Part shown: positions 1 through 7,672 of the stretch, piece after piece
How positions within the stretch are numbered: position 1 is the first letter of the stretch
Layout: every line of letters begins with the position of its first letter
Assembly (NCBI GenBank): GCA_030431255.1
Contig: JAUIJL010000005.1
Coordinates: 505,699-569,698, forward strand
DNA length: 64,000 bases
Reading direction: 5' to 3'
Source: Thermoanaerobaculia bacterium
Lineage (GTDB): Bacteria; Acidobacteriota; Thermoanaerobaculia; Multivoradales; J023
Translations under genes and position numbers: made by a program
The notes under the pieces: generated by a model
Seen by the model: only the letters and a program-made list of their open reading frames with translations
The model's database searches: none
What the model was told of the DNA's origin: nothing

Positions 1-1180
1 ACCGACGGGTTTCGTCCCAGATCCCGTTCAAGTGGTCCGCAGCCGCGCTGCAGGGCGCCGGCGCCCAAGGACGCAGCACCGCGAGGATCAAAGCCGCCAC
101 CAAGACCAACCCGGCCGCGACGGCCATCGCACGGCGCCGACGGGCGGTGTGATCCAACGCCGCCAGGAGCTGCTCCATGCCCTCGAAACGATCCGCGGGA
201 TCGATCGAAAGACCGCGCAGCACCGCTTTCTCCAACCAACCCGGCACACCGCTGCCCTTGGGTGGAGGCGTCAGCTCCTCGATCAACAAGCTTTTTCTTC
301 GATCGTAGGGCGGCTGGCGATAGAGGGCCGCGTAGAGGGCCACACAGAAGCTGAATTGATCGCTGCGGGCATCGACTGTGGCGTTTTTCAGCTGCTCCGG
401 GGCCATGAAGGCCGGCGTGCCCACCATGCTGCCGGTTCGGGTCAGACGTTGATCGAGCACCGAGCCCGTGCCCTCGGCGGACGCCGGCTTTTTCTCGTGG
501 TGCCGGACGTCATGGTGCTGGACGTCATGGTGCCGGACGTCGACCAGCCCCGCGGTTTCCGTGTCGGAATCCGGTCCCACCGACCTCACAGCCGCTGTGC
601 CGGTGACCGACGGCTCCATCCGGTCCGGGCGCGCTAGGCCGAAGTCCGCGACCTTGACCCTGCCGTCGACCCCGAGCAGCACGTTGGCGGGTTTGAAGTC
701 TCGATGCAGCAGACCGGCCCGATGGGCGGCCAAAAGCCCTTCTCCCGCCTGCAGAAAGACCTCCACCACCTCCTGCCAGGTGGGCTGCTCGTCCTGCAGC
801 CATTGCCGCAAATCACCGCCCTCGATGTGCTCCATGGCGATGAACACTTGGCCCTCGGTGACCCCCAAGTCATGGACCGCGACCACGTTCGGATGGCTGA
901 GCTTGGCCAAGGCTTGGGCTTCGCGCAGTAGGCGCTGCTGGGCTTCAGCCCGGGCTTGATCCGCGTAAACCTCCGCCCGCAACAGCTTGAGGGCGATCTT
1001 GCGATCCAGCTCCGGATCGTAAGCGGCGTAGACGATCCCCATGCCCCCGCCACCGAGATATTCCAACACCACGTATCGACCGATGGACGCACCACGGTTC
1101 AAGGATTTTGGGTCCGATCGCCCCGATTCCTGGGGCGGGGGCCCGTGGGTTTCTGTGGAGAGCAGAGAGTCTTCGTTCAT
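1..1180 (-). CDS. Ser/Thr protein kinase, membrane-anchored (3' end outside window)
   Basis: The minus strand is open from an ATG at 1180 to the window edge, about 393 codons. It encodes a PknB-type Ser/Thr kinase: a glycine-rich loop (LGGGGMGIVY), the VAIK-type lysine (IALKLL), a catalytic loop HRDFKPANVLL, a DFGLA metal-binding motif and a GTPAFMAPEQ activation-segment end. About residues 345-365 form a hydrophobic transmembrane segment. The start of an extracytoplasmic tail follows, of the kind that precedes TPR repeats in acidobacterial and myxobacterial kinases. The activation segment is unusually long and carries three copies of a five-residue His-rich repeat (DVRHH, DVQHH, DVRHH). It is divergent from an FHA-type regulator, so a phosphorylation link between the two is plausible but inferred. 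Confidence 0.9.
   Translation of the reverse strand, partial: MNEDSLLSTETHGPPPQESGRSDPKSLNRGASIGRYVVLEYLGGGGMGIVYAAYDPELDRKIALKLLRAEVYADQARAEAQQRLLREAQALAKLSHPNVVAVHDLGVTEGQVFIAMEHIEGGDLRQWLQDEQPTWQEVVEVFLQAGEGLLAAHRAGLLHRDFKPANVLLGVDGRVKVADFGLARPDRMEPSVTGTAAVRSVGPDSDTETAGLVDVRHHDVQHHDVRHHEKKPASAEGTGSVLDQRLTRTGSMVGTPAFMAPEQLKNATVDARSDQFSFCVALYAALYRQPPYDRRKSLLIEELTPPPKGSGVPGWLEKAVLRGLSIDPADRFEGMEQLLAALDHTARRRRAMAVAAGLVLVAALILAVLRPWAPAPCSAAADHLNGIWDETRR
498..542. repeat. 15-bp tandem repeat, three copies, in frame in the kinase activation segment
   Basis: Three consecutive 15-bp units begin at 498, 513 and 528 and differ at one or two bases. On the minus strand they encode DVRHH, DVQHH and DVRHH between the DFG and APE motifs of the kinase. 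Because the unit is a multiple of three, copy-number change would lengthen or shorten the activation segment without breaking the frame. Confidence 0.85.
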
Positions 1181-1183
1181 AGT

Positions 1184-1200
1184 TGGTCTGAGTTTTGCTT
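1184..1200 (+). promoter_or_regulatory. weak candidate -24/-12 (sigma-54-like) element
   Basis: TGGTC, then the required spacing, then TTGCTT place GG at 1185-1186 and GC at 1197-1198 with exactly ten bases between. The -24 part matches the TGGCAC consensus only partly. It sits about 80 bp upstream of the FHA regulator. It could be chance. Confidence 0.25.
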
Positions 1201-1280
1201 ACTAAGACCTGCGCAATCTATCAGGCCGTGACGAGGGATGGTCGCGGCCGACGATCGATCATGAACCTTTGGAGCTCGCC

Positions 1281-2882
1281 GTGCGACTTTCTCAAATCAG
1301 CTCTTCTCGAATCAGCTCGACACCGACCCCCGCTCTCTCCTCCACGCCGTCTCTGAGACCGCTCCACCGCGGCCGGGGAGCAGGCGCCACCCAACGGGCG
1401 TACCGCTTGACCGGTGAGGTGGGAGGGCGCGCCTGCTCCTTCCAGCTCACGAGCTCGAGCTTGACGGTCGGCTCCCACCGAGACAACGACCTCGTCCTGC
1501 CGGTCTCCGGCATCTCCCGACGCCATGCCGTGCTGCGCATCGACGAAGGGCGGGTGACGGTGGAAGATCGCGGCAGCAAGAACGGAACTTGGATCAACGG
1601 CCGACGGATCGGTCGAGGTCGATTGGCCAAGGGAGATGAGCTGACGCTCGGCGCCGCGGTCCTACGCTTGGAGGTCACCCATCCGGAAGACGCCAGGCTC
1701 GCCTTGAGCTTCGGCGGTCCCAGCCTGGGCCTGGACGACTCCTCTTGGGCCGGCCTGCGCGACTCGCGCGAGACGGAAATGGTCTCGGGAGCCACCAAGC
1801 CCGGCTCAACGGCCTCGGGCAGCGCCGCCCGACTGCCACGACTGAGCTTCCCCGAGCACCATGTGGTCGGCCGATCCCCGCGCATTCAACGCCTTTACCG
1901 GGACATGGAGGCGGCGGCCGGGGGCCGTTACCCGATCCTCATCTTGGGCGAGACCGGCAGTGGCAAGGAGATGATCTCCCGCACCCTGCACAGCTCATCC
2001 CCGCGCACGGACGGCCCCTTCGTGACCGTCAACTGCGCGGCCATTCCCGCGGATTTGATCGAGGCGGAGATGTTCGGCGTGGTCAAGGGCGCGGCCACCG
2101 GGGTGGAGGCCCGTCCCGGCTGTTTCGCCCGCGCCGATGGCGGAACCCTCTTCCTCGACGAGGTCGGCGAGCTGCATCCGGACCTCCAGGCCAAATTGTT
2201 GCGAGCGCTGGAATACGGTGAGGTCCAACCGGTGGGCGGCCAGGTGACCCGGGTGGACGTGAGGGTGATCTCGGCCACCAACGTCAACCTGGAGCGCCAA
2301 ATCGCCGACGGCGGTTTTCGAGCCGATCTCTACTACCGGCTCGCCGCTTCCGTGGTCCGAGTCCCACCGCTGCGCCACCGACGGGAGGACCTACCACTCT
2401 TGATCCAACACTTCGTCGAGCGCTTCGCCGGCGAGCTCGACATCAAGGTGCGCGGGGTCACCCAACGGGCCCTCGACCTATTGATGTTCTATCCATGGCC
2501 GGGCAACGTGCGCGAGCTGATCCACGAGCTGTTGCAAGCTGTGCAGAAGATCGCCACCTACCAAGCCCTCGACTCGTCCCTGCTGAGTGACAAGGTCCGC
2601 CGTTTTCGGCGACGCGAGCATGCCGCCTCCACCGAAGGTACAGAACCCCTCGAGCACCCCGCCCCGGCGGACGCTCCGCAGGCACAGACGACCCACGAAG
2701 CCCCCGAGCATTTGATTTTGAAACAACACGTCGCCGAGGTGGAAAAGCGAATCATCAGCCTGGCGTTGGCCAAAGCAGAAGGCAATCGGACCCTTGCCGC
2801 CCAGCTCCTACAAATCTCCCGCAACACCCTGGCCACCAAGATGGCTCTCTACGATCTCACCAAAGGCGGGACCGACCACTGA
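1281..2882 (+). CDS. FHA-domain AAA+ (sigma-54 activator-like) transcriptional regulator with degenerate GAFTGA loop
   Basis: About 533 aa. It has an N-terminal FHA phosphothreonine-binding domain (residues about 45-125, with GSHRDND, SRRHA and KNGTWINGRR). An AAA+ domain follows, with Walker A GETGSGKE near residue 222 and Walker [12 protein letters not shown] near 286. A Fis-type helix-turn-helix lies at the C-terminus (GNRTLAAQLLQISRNTLATK). The start is chosen at GTG 1281 because GGAG at 1271-1274 is well spaced; an in-frame TTG lies at 1269. The sigma-54 contact loop, normally GAFTGA, reads GAATGV, so the Phe is lost and sigma-54 activation is doubtful. The divergent kinase gene is the obvious candidate partner for the FHA domain. 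Confidence 0.9.
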   Translation: MRLSQISSSRISSTPTPALSSTPSLRPLHRGRGAGATQRAYRLTGEVGGRACSFQLTSSSLTVGSHRDNDLVLPVSGISRRHAVLRIDEGRVTVEDRGSKNGTWINGRRIGRGRLAKGDELTLGAAVLRLEVTHPEDARLALSFGGPSLGLDDSSWAGLRDSRETEMVSGATKPGSTASGSAARLPRLSFPEHHVVGRSPRIQRLYRDMEAAAGGRYPILILGETGSGKEMISRTLHSSSPRTDGPFVTVNCAAIPADLIEAEMFGVVKGAATGVEARPGCFARADGGTLFLDEVGELHPDLQAKLLRALEYGEVQPVGGQVTRVDVRVISATNVNLERQIADGGFRADLYYRLAASVVRVPPLRHRREDLPLLIQHFVERFAGELDIKVRGVTQRALDLLMFYPWPGNVRELIHELLQAVQKIATYQALDSSLLSDKVRRFRRREHAASTEGTEPLEHPAPADAPQAQTTHEAPEHLILKQHVAEVEKRIISLALAKAEGNRTLAAQLLQISRNTLATKMALYDLTKGGTDH

Positions 2883-3192
2883 GCTTTCACAATTGAGCCT
2901 TCATAAGGAACAAAGGAAAACGGACGGAACGGGTCTCCCCATTCCGTCCGCTGTTCCGACTCTACCCAGAAATGGCCCTTGAGGATCTGGAAGGCGCGGC
3001 GCACCGAGCACGAAAGCGAAGTATGTCTGAGCGATTCAACCGATATATCGGCCTAAGACCTACCACATCATCAACTTTCGACGGAGCCGCAACGGCGGCG
3101 CGAGCTCGTAGCGCCGCGCGCAGGGCGCCGCGCCGCCCTACCTAGAGTCCGTTTCTGAACAGAACCTATTCTCGTCCTGTTGGTCCGTGGGT
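2883..3192. other. intergenic region between convergent genes
   Basis: This 310-bp space separates the 3' ends of the FHA regulator (plus) and the repeat protein (minus). Apart from the hairpin at 2921-2950 it holds a very GC-rich patch near 3090-3145 and no convincing ORF. No RNA gene was recognised. Confidence 0.6.
2921..2950. terminator. inverted repeat downstream of the FHA regulator, possible terminator
   Basis: A 9-bp perfect outer stem (CGGACGGAA with TTCCGTCCG) extends through one mismatch to a GGG/CCC pair closing a TCTC loop. It starts 39 bp after the regulator stop codon. It follows an A-rich stretch but has no T-tract on the plus side, so intrinsic termination is uncertain. Confidence 0.5.
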
Positions 3193-6100
3193 TTACGGCG
3201 TGCAGACCTGGAAGTCGTCGAGCTCGGCGACGGTCACTGCCGTCGGGTCGTACGACACCACGTTGACGCCGATCAGCGGGTCACCCATGGGCAAGAAGAT
3301 GGACCCTTGGCTGCCGCCCCGTGGCCGTTGCCAGCTTTGCCCACCATCCACGGAATATTCCGCGGTGTAGGTGTCCCCGACCCTTTCGATCGCCAAACGC
3401 ACGGGTAGCTGCACATCGAAGATGTTGCTGCCCAACGCACCGTCTCCGGCGCAGCCCGCGCATTGGCGATAGCGGAATTGCAGGGCCGGACGTCCGCTAT
3501 TGCCGTAGTCCGGAGCGTATTGGACCATCACCCGCGGGTCTTGGTCACCGAGACCGGAGCGGACCATGAGGCCCGCCTTGAAGTAAACGCCTCCGACCTG
3601 ACCCGGGAAATCCAACACATCGACCTCCATGCGGAAGTCGCCACTGATGTCGTTGCGGGAGAGGAAAACGGTGTCGTCCGCGCCGGCGTAGAGGCTGCTG
3701 CCGTTGCCGGAAAGCTGCAACACACCGCCGACCTCCACCGCGCCACCCTGATCGGCATCGCCGATGAAATCCGTCGACCAGATCGGATCGAGGGTGCCGT
3801 CGTCGAACGGGTCTTCCACGCAGGTGGGAGCGCCCACACCAGCAAAGACGATGTCATCGTCCGTGTCGGAATCTCCGAGGTCTCGGGTAACGACCGAGCC
3901 GCCGCTGAGGGTCGGGGAGTCGACCAGCACCTCGCGCTCGCCGTCACCGTCGAGGTCCACGGCGCAGCTGATGGTGCCGCCGCCTTGGATGCCGACGAAG
4001 ACCACGTCGTTGTCCGTGTCGACGTCGCCGAGATCCCGGGTGACCACGGTTTGCTCGGAGGTCGGATCCCCGGCCACCAGCTCCTGCTCGCCGTCGAAGT
4101 CCAAATCCACCAAGCCGGCGATCTCACCGCCGACGAAAATCACGTCGTCATCCGTGTCCGCGTCGCCGAGGTCGCGGGTGAGCACGGTGGTCGGGGCGAG
4201 GGTGCTGGATTGCGCGGCCACTTCTTGCTCGCCGTCTCCGTCCAGATCCGCCACCGCCACCACAGCGCCGCCGCCGGCCGTGCCGACGAAGACCACGTCG
4301 TCATCCGTGTCCACATCGCCGAGATCCCGGGCGATCACCGTGCCGGCGGTTCCGGAGGTGTCGTCGACTACGATCTCCAGCTCGCCGTCACCGTCGAGAT
4401 CCACCGCGAAGGCGGCTCCCCGACCGGAGAACGCGGCGACGAAGATCACGTCGTCGTCGGTGTCGGCATCCCCGAGGTCCCGTCCCAGGGCGGTGCCGGT
4501 GGAAAGACCCGGTGACTCCACCACGATCTCCAGCTCACCGTCTCCGTCCAGGTCGAGCACGCCCGAGGCACCACCGCCGGCACTGCCCAGGCCGAAGAAA
4601 ATCACCTCGGCGTCGGTGTCGGCATCTCCCAGGTCGCGGGTGATCACCGTGCCGATGGACAGGGACGGCGCGTCCACCGCCACCTCGAGCTCACCGTCAC
4701 CATCGACATCCAGGGCGAAGGCGGGCAAGCCGCCGTCGGTGCCGACAAAGACCACATCATCGTCCGTATCGGCGTCACCGATATCTCGCGTGAACACAGA
4801 GCCCACCGAGACGCTGCCGTCGAGCACGATGATCTCCACCTCGCCGTCACCGTCGAGGTCGAAGCTGCCGACCACCATGCCACCGTCGACCGCAGCGACG
4901 AAGACCACGTCGCTGTCCGTGTCGCTGTCGCCGAGGTCTCGGGACACCACCGAGCCGCTGCCGGCCAGGACGTCCTCGACGATCAGCTCCTGCTCACCGT
5001 CGCCGTCCAGGTCGGCGCTCGCCACCGCGGCGCCGCCCCCTTGGGTGCCGACGATGACCACATCGGGATCGGTGTCGGCATCCCCCAGGTCGCGGGTCAC
5101 CACCGTGCCGCCCGGGCTGCTGTCGTCGTGGTAGACCGCTTCCATCTCGCCGTCGTTGTCGAGGTCGATCTCACCGGCGAAACCGCCGCTACCGCCGACG
5201 AAAACGATGTCGTTGTCGGTATCCGCATCGCCCAGATCGCCGGTGGTGACCGAGCCGGCGGCGGCATCTGGATCGGCCACCAGGACCTCCAGCTCGCCGT
5301 CGCCATCGAGATCGGTCAACGACACCAGGCCGCCACCGCCGAAGCTGCTGACGAAGACCACGTCGTTGTCGGTGTCCGCATCGCCGAGGTCACGGGAGTG
5401 CACGGAGCCCGCGGGCAGGCTGCTGTCTTCCACCACCACCTCGGCCTCGCCATCGCCATCGAGGTCGCCGAAGGCGCCATTGGCACCCGCCGTGGCGCCG
5501 ACGAAGAGCACGTCGAGATCGGTGTCGACATCGCCCAGGTCGCGGCTCAACGTCGTCGTCGAGGACAGGGCCGGGGCGATCACCACGAGCTCCGCTTCGC
5601 CGTCGCCGTCCAGATCGCCGGTGCCGAGCACGCTGCCGCCGTCTTGGGTGGAGACGAAAACCACATCGTTGTCGGTGTCCGCATCGCCGGCGTCGCGCAC
5701 GATCACCGTGCCCGGCGACAGGCTCGGGGACGCGATGATGATCTCCGGCTCACCGTCGCCGTCGAGGTCGACGGACGCGGCAAAGGAGCCGGCGCTCATG
5801 TCGACGCTTCCCGGGGCCGCACCGGTGCCGACGAAGATCAAGTCGTTGTCCGTATCCGCATCCCCCAGGTCGCGGGTGATCACGGTGCCGGCGGGGGCCC
5901 CGGCGAATTCCACCACCGCTTCCAGCTCGCCGTCGCCGTCGATGTCGACGAATTCGCAATCTTGCAGCGAGCCGCCGCCGAAAGTCGGAATGGCGGGCGG
6001 CAGACCGGGCAAACCGCGACCCGGCAAGAAGCTGAAGCCACCGGGGGTCGGACCGGTATCGAGGCTGTAGCGCTGGGCCAGGATGCCGTCGACATTGGGA

Positions 6101-7323
6101 TCCGCCCAGGTGACGACAAAACCGTTGGTCAAGGCCGCGACTTGACCGTCGCGGATGCCGTCTCCGGAAGCGACGATGGTGAACAGCTCACCGATCGGCG
6201 CTCCGGCGGCGTCGAAAAGGCGACCGGCGATGCCGTCGCGCTGGGAGGTCTCGGTGCTCAGATCGCCGACTACCACGTAACCGCCGTTGTCCAAGGCGGC
6301 GATGGAGGTGACGAAGAGGTCGCCGATCTCGGTGATGCCGCCGGTGGGTATACCGACGGAGGTCAGGCGTTGGCTGCGCGCTTGGGACCAATCGGCCCCC
6401 GAAAAACCGTAGAAATCCGCTTCGGACCAGGCGACGACGAATTCACCGGAGCCCAGGCGGGCGGCCTTCGGCTCCCGCTGATTCTCGCTGGACGCTGGAT
6501 CCAGCTGGGTCTCGGACGCGCTCGGCGTGCCGGCGGCGTTGAACGGCCGGGTGGCGACGCGGGTCGGATAGGAGTAGCTGCTTTCGTCCCAAGCGACCAG
6601 GAATTCGCCGGTGGGTGCCATGGCGATGTCGGGCCGCTCGCGGGTGTCGAAAAGAATGGCGCCGTTGTTCACCTCGGTGAAGGCTCCAGGGCTGCCGGTG
6701 GCGTCGAAGGTCTTGACCCACGTGGCGCCGGAGTCACTGGAGGTGCTTCGCCAGGCCACACCGAAGGCACCGGCGGCGTCCATGCCGATGCTCGGGGCCA
6801 GCTGGTCCACCCCAAACTCACCGGTTTGGGTTTGGACCACGAAAGAGGCCCCTTGAGCGGCACCCGTGGGCGCGAATCGACGGGCGTTCAGCACCCGATA
6901 ATCTTCTTGCCAAACCACCGCGAAGCTTCCCGCGTCGCTCATGGCGACATCGGGGGATTGCACGCGATCTTCGGCGGGATCGGCCACCAACAAAGTGCCG
7001 GCGTCGAGGGGCAAGCCGTCGCCGTCGAATCGACGGGCCACCACCTGCTCGTTGCCGCCGGTATGCCAAACGACCACGAAGCCGCCGGATCCGCCGGAAG
7101 CGATCCGTGGATCTCCTTGTTGAGGCTCGGTCACGGCGTGAATATCGAACGGCGCACCGACCGGGGTCTGCGCCGACGCCAGGGTCGGCAGCAAGACACA
7201 GCAAACCAGGCTGGAAATCACCAGGGCGCGGGGCACCGAGGCGGACGTAGGCACAGAGAAACGCGTCCGAGGTCGGCGGCAAGCCACCTCGGAGCGTCGG
7301 CTCAAGAAACCAAAGCTATACAT
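3193..7323 (-). CDS. secreted protein with about 14 DxDxDG calcium-loop repeats and a C-terminal beta-sandwich
   Basis: 1376 aa from ATG 7323, chosen because GGAGAG lies 7 nt upstream; an in-frame start at 7407 has no such site. An N-terminal signal peptide ends near ALASAQ. Residues about 60-430 look like a beta-propeller built of FVVVW-type strands. Residues about 450-1165 hold some 14 tandem units of about 50 residues. Each has a D[LIV]DGDGE calcium-type loop and a conserved R-D-L-G-D-A-D-T-D element followed by VVFVG. The last 200 residues resemble a LamG/DUF1349-like sandwich ending in a DDFQVCTP tail. This is an FG-GAP/VCBS-like, probably calcium-dependent surface protein. Binding partner unknown. 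Confidence 0.85.
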   Translation of the reverse strand: MYSFGFLSRRSEVACRRPRTRFSVPTSASVPRALVISSLVCCVLLPTLASAQTPVGAPFDIHAVTEPQQGDPRIASGGSGGFVVVWHTGGNEQVVARRFDGDGLPLDAGTLLVADPAEDRVQSPDVAMSDAGSFAVVWQEDYRVLNARRFAPTGAAQGASFVVQTQTGEFGVDQLAPSIGMDAAGAFGVAWRSTSSDSGATWVKTFDATGSPGAFTEVNNGAILFDTRERPDIAMAPTGEFLVAWDESSYSYPTRVATRPFNAAGTPSASETQLDPASSENQREPKAARLGSGEFVVAWSEADFYGFSGADWSQARSQRLTSVGIPTGGITEIGDLFVTSIAALDNGGYVVVGDLSTETSQRDGIAGRLFDAAGAPIGELFTIVASGDGIRDGQVAALTNGFVVTWADPNVDGILAQRYSLDTGPTPGGFSFLPGRGLPGLPPAIPTFGGGSLQDCEFVDIDGDGELEAVVEFAGAPAGTVITRDLGDADTDNDLIFVGTGAAPGSVDMSAGSFAASVDLDGDGEPEIIIASPSLSPGTVIVRDAGDADTDNDVVFVSTQDGGSVLGTGDLDGDGEAELVVIAPALSSTTTLSRDLGDVDTDLDVLFVGATAGANGAFGDLDGDGEAEVVVEDSSLPAGSVHSRDLGDADTDNDVVFVSSFGGGGLVSLTDLDGDGELEVLVADPDAAAGSVTTGDLGDADTDNDIVFVGGSGGFAGEIDLDNDGEMEAVYHDDSSPGGTVVTRDLGDADTDPDVVIVGTQGGGAAVASADLDGDGEQELIVEDVLAGSGSVVSRDLGDSDTDSDVVFVAAVDGGMVVGSFDLDGDGEVEIIVLDGSVSVGSVFTRDIGDADTDDDVVFVGTDGGLPAFALDVDGDGELEVAVDAPSLSIGTVITRDLGDADTDAEVIFFGLGSAGGGASGVLDLDGDGELEIVVESPGLSTGTALGRDLGDADTDDDVIFVAAFSGRGAAFAVDLDGDGELEIVVDDTSGTAGTVIARDLGDVDTDDDVVFVGTAGGGAVVAVADLDGDGEQEVAAQSSTLAPTTVLTRDLGDADTDDDVIFVGGEIAGLVDLDFDGEQELVAGDPTSEQTVVTRDLGDVDTDNDVVFVGIQGGGTISCAVDLDGDGEREVLVDSPTLSGGSVVTRDLGDSDTDDDIVFAGVGAPTCVEDPFDDGTLDPIWSTDFIGDADQGGAVEVGGVLQLSGNGSSLYAGADDTVFLSRNDISGDFRMEVDVLDFPGQVGGVYFKAGLMVRSGLGDQDPRVMVQYAPDYGNSGRPALQFRYRQCAGCAGDGALGSNIFDVQLPVRLAIERVGDTYTAEYSVDGGQSWQRPRGGSQGSIFLPMGDPLIGVNVVSYDPTAVTVAELDDFQVCTP
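3810..5965 (-). repeat. about 14 coding tandem repeats of about 150 bp
   Basis: Within the secreted repeat protein a 48-52 codon unit recurs about 14 times. Each begins with the DxDxDGE loop and carries a near-invariant RDLGDADTD segment. The DNA is also repetitive, so unequal recombination could alter the number of units. Copies were counted by eye and the limits are approximate. Confidence 0.85.
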
Positions 7324-7429
7324 GTGTGATCTCTCCACGAGCTCAATCGTGTGATGAATGACGTACAGGGCAAAAGAAATAGAGACGTCGACCGGCTCGG
7401 CGCACATCTCCCGGACCGACAGTATCCGC

Positions 7430-7458
7430 CGGTCGAAAAAAGTCTTCTTTTTCGACCG
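7430..7458. promoter_or_regulatory. perfect 11-bp inverted repeat (CGGTCGAAAAA / TTTTTCGACCG)
   Basis: The arms at 7430-7440 and 7448-7458 are exact reverse complements separated by a 7-nt spacer. It lies about 107 bp upstream of the repeat-protein start codon on the minus strand. It could be an operator or a bidirectional terminator-like hairpin, since the A and T runs are next to the loop rather than after the stem. Confidence 0.55.
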
Positions 7459-7546
7459 AACTCTCCGCTGTTGGCTCGCAGCAATTCCGGCACAAAAGAT
7501 GAGATGGAAGCCGAGTCGGCTTCGTCGGACTCTACGCTACGGTTGT

Positions 7547-7568
7547 CGAAATGTTCCTAAACATTTCG
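7547..7568. promoter_or_regulatory. perfect 9-bp inverted repeat (CGAAATGTT / AACATTTCG)
   Basis: The arms at 7547-7555 and 7560-7568 flank a CCTA spacer. It is about 105 bp upstream of the sulfatase-like start. Spacing and symmetry fit a dimeric regulator site. The cognate regulator is unknown. Confidence 0.5.
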
Positions 7569-7672
7569 GGTTTCGGGGTGAGCGACCCTGCCAGCGCCAC
7601 GGACCGTAGGATTCCATCGTCGGCCGCCGTGCTCGGCTGGGCCAGACTCGACTGGGCTAGACTGTGGCGCCC

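Larger units (their letters stand above)
7324..7672. other. divergent intergenic region with two perfect hairpins
   Basis: About 350 bp lie between the repeat protein (minus) and the sulfatase-like gene (plus). It must hold both promoters. It contains two strong inverted repeats (listed separately) and a short imperfect direct repeat, CTGGGCCAGACT/CTGGGCTAGACT, near 7636-7663. I saw no conserved small gene. Confidence 0.6.

Noticed and set aside
58..1180. Plus-strand frames at 32-637 and 468-959 opposite the first kinase
   Set aside because: The minus strand reads a complete kinase domain with all catalytic motifs; the plus frames are its shadows.
5041..7329. A 762-codon plus-strand frame opposite the repeat protein
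   Set aside because: It is repetitive only because it mirrors the DxDxDG repeats of the real minus-strand gene and shows no start signal or domain.
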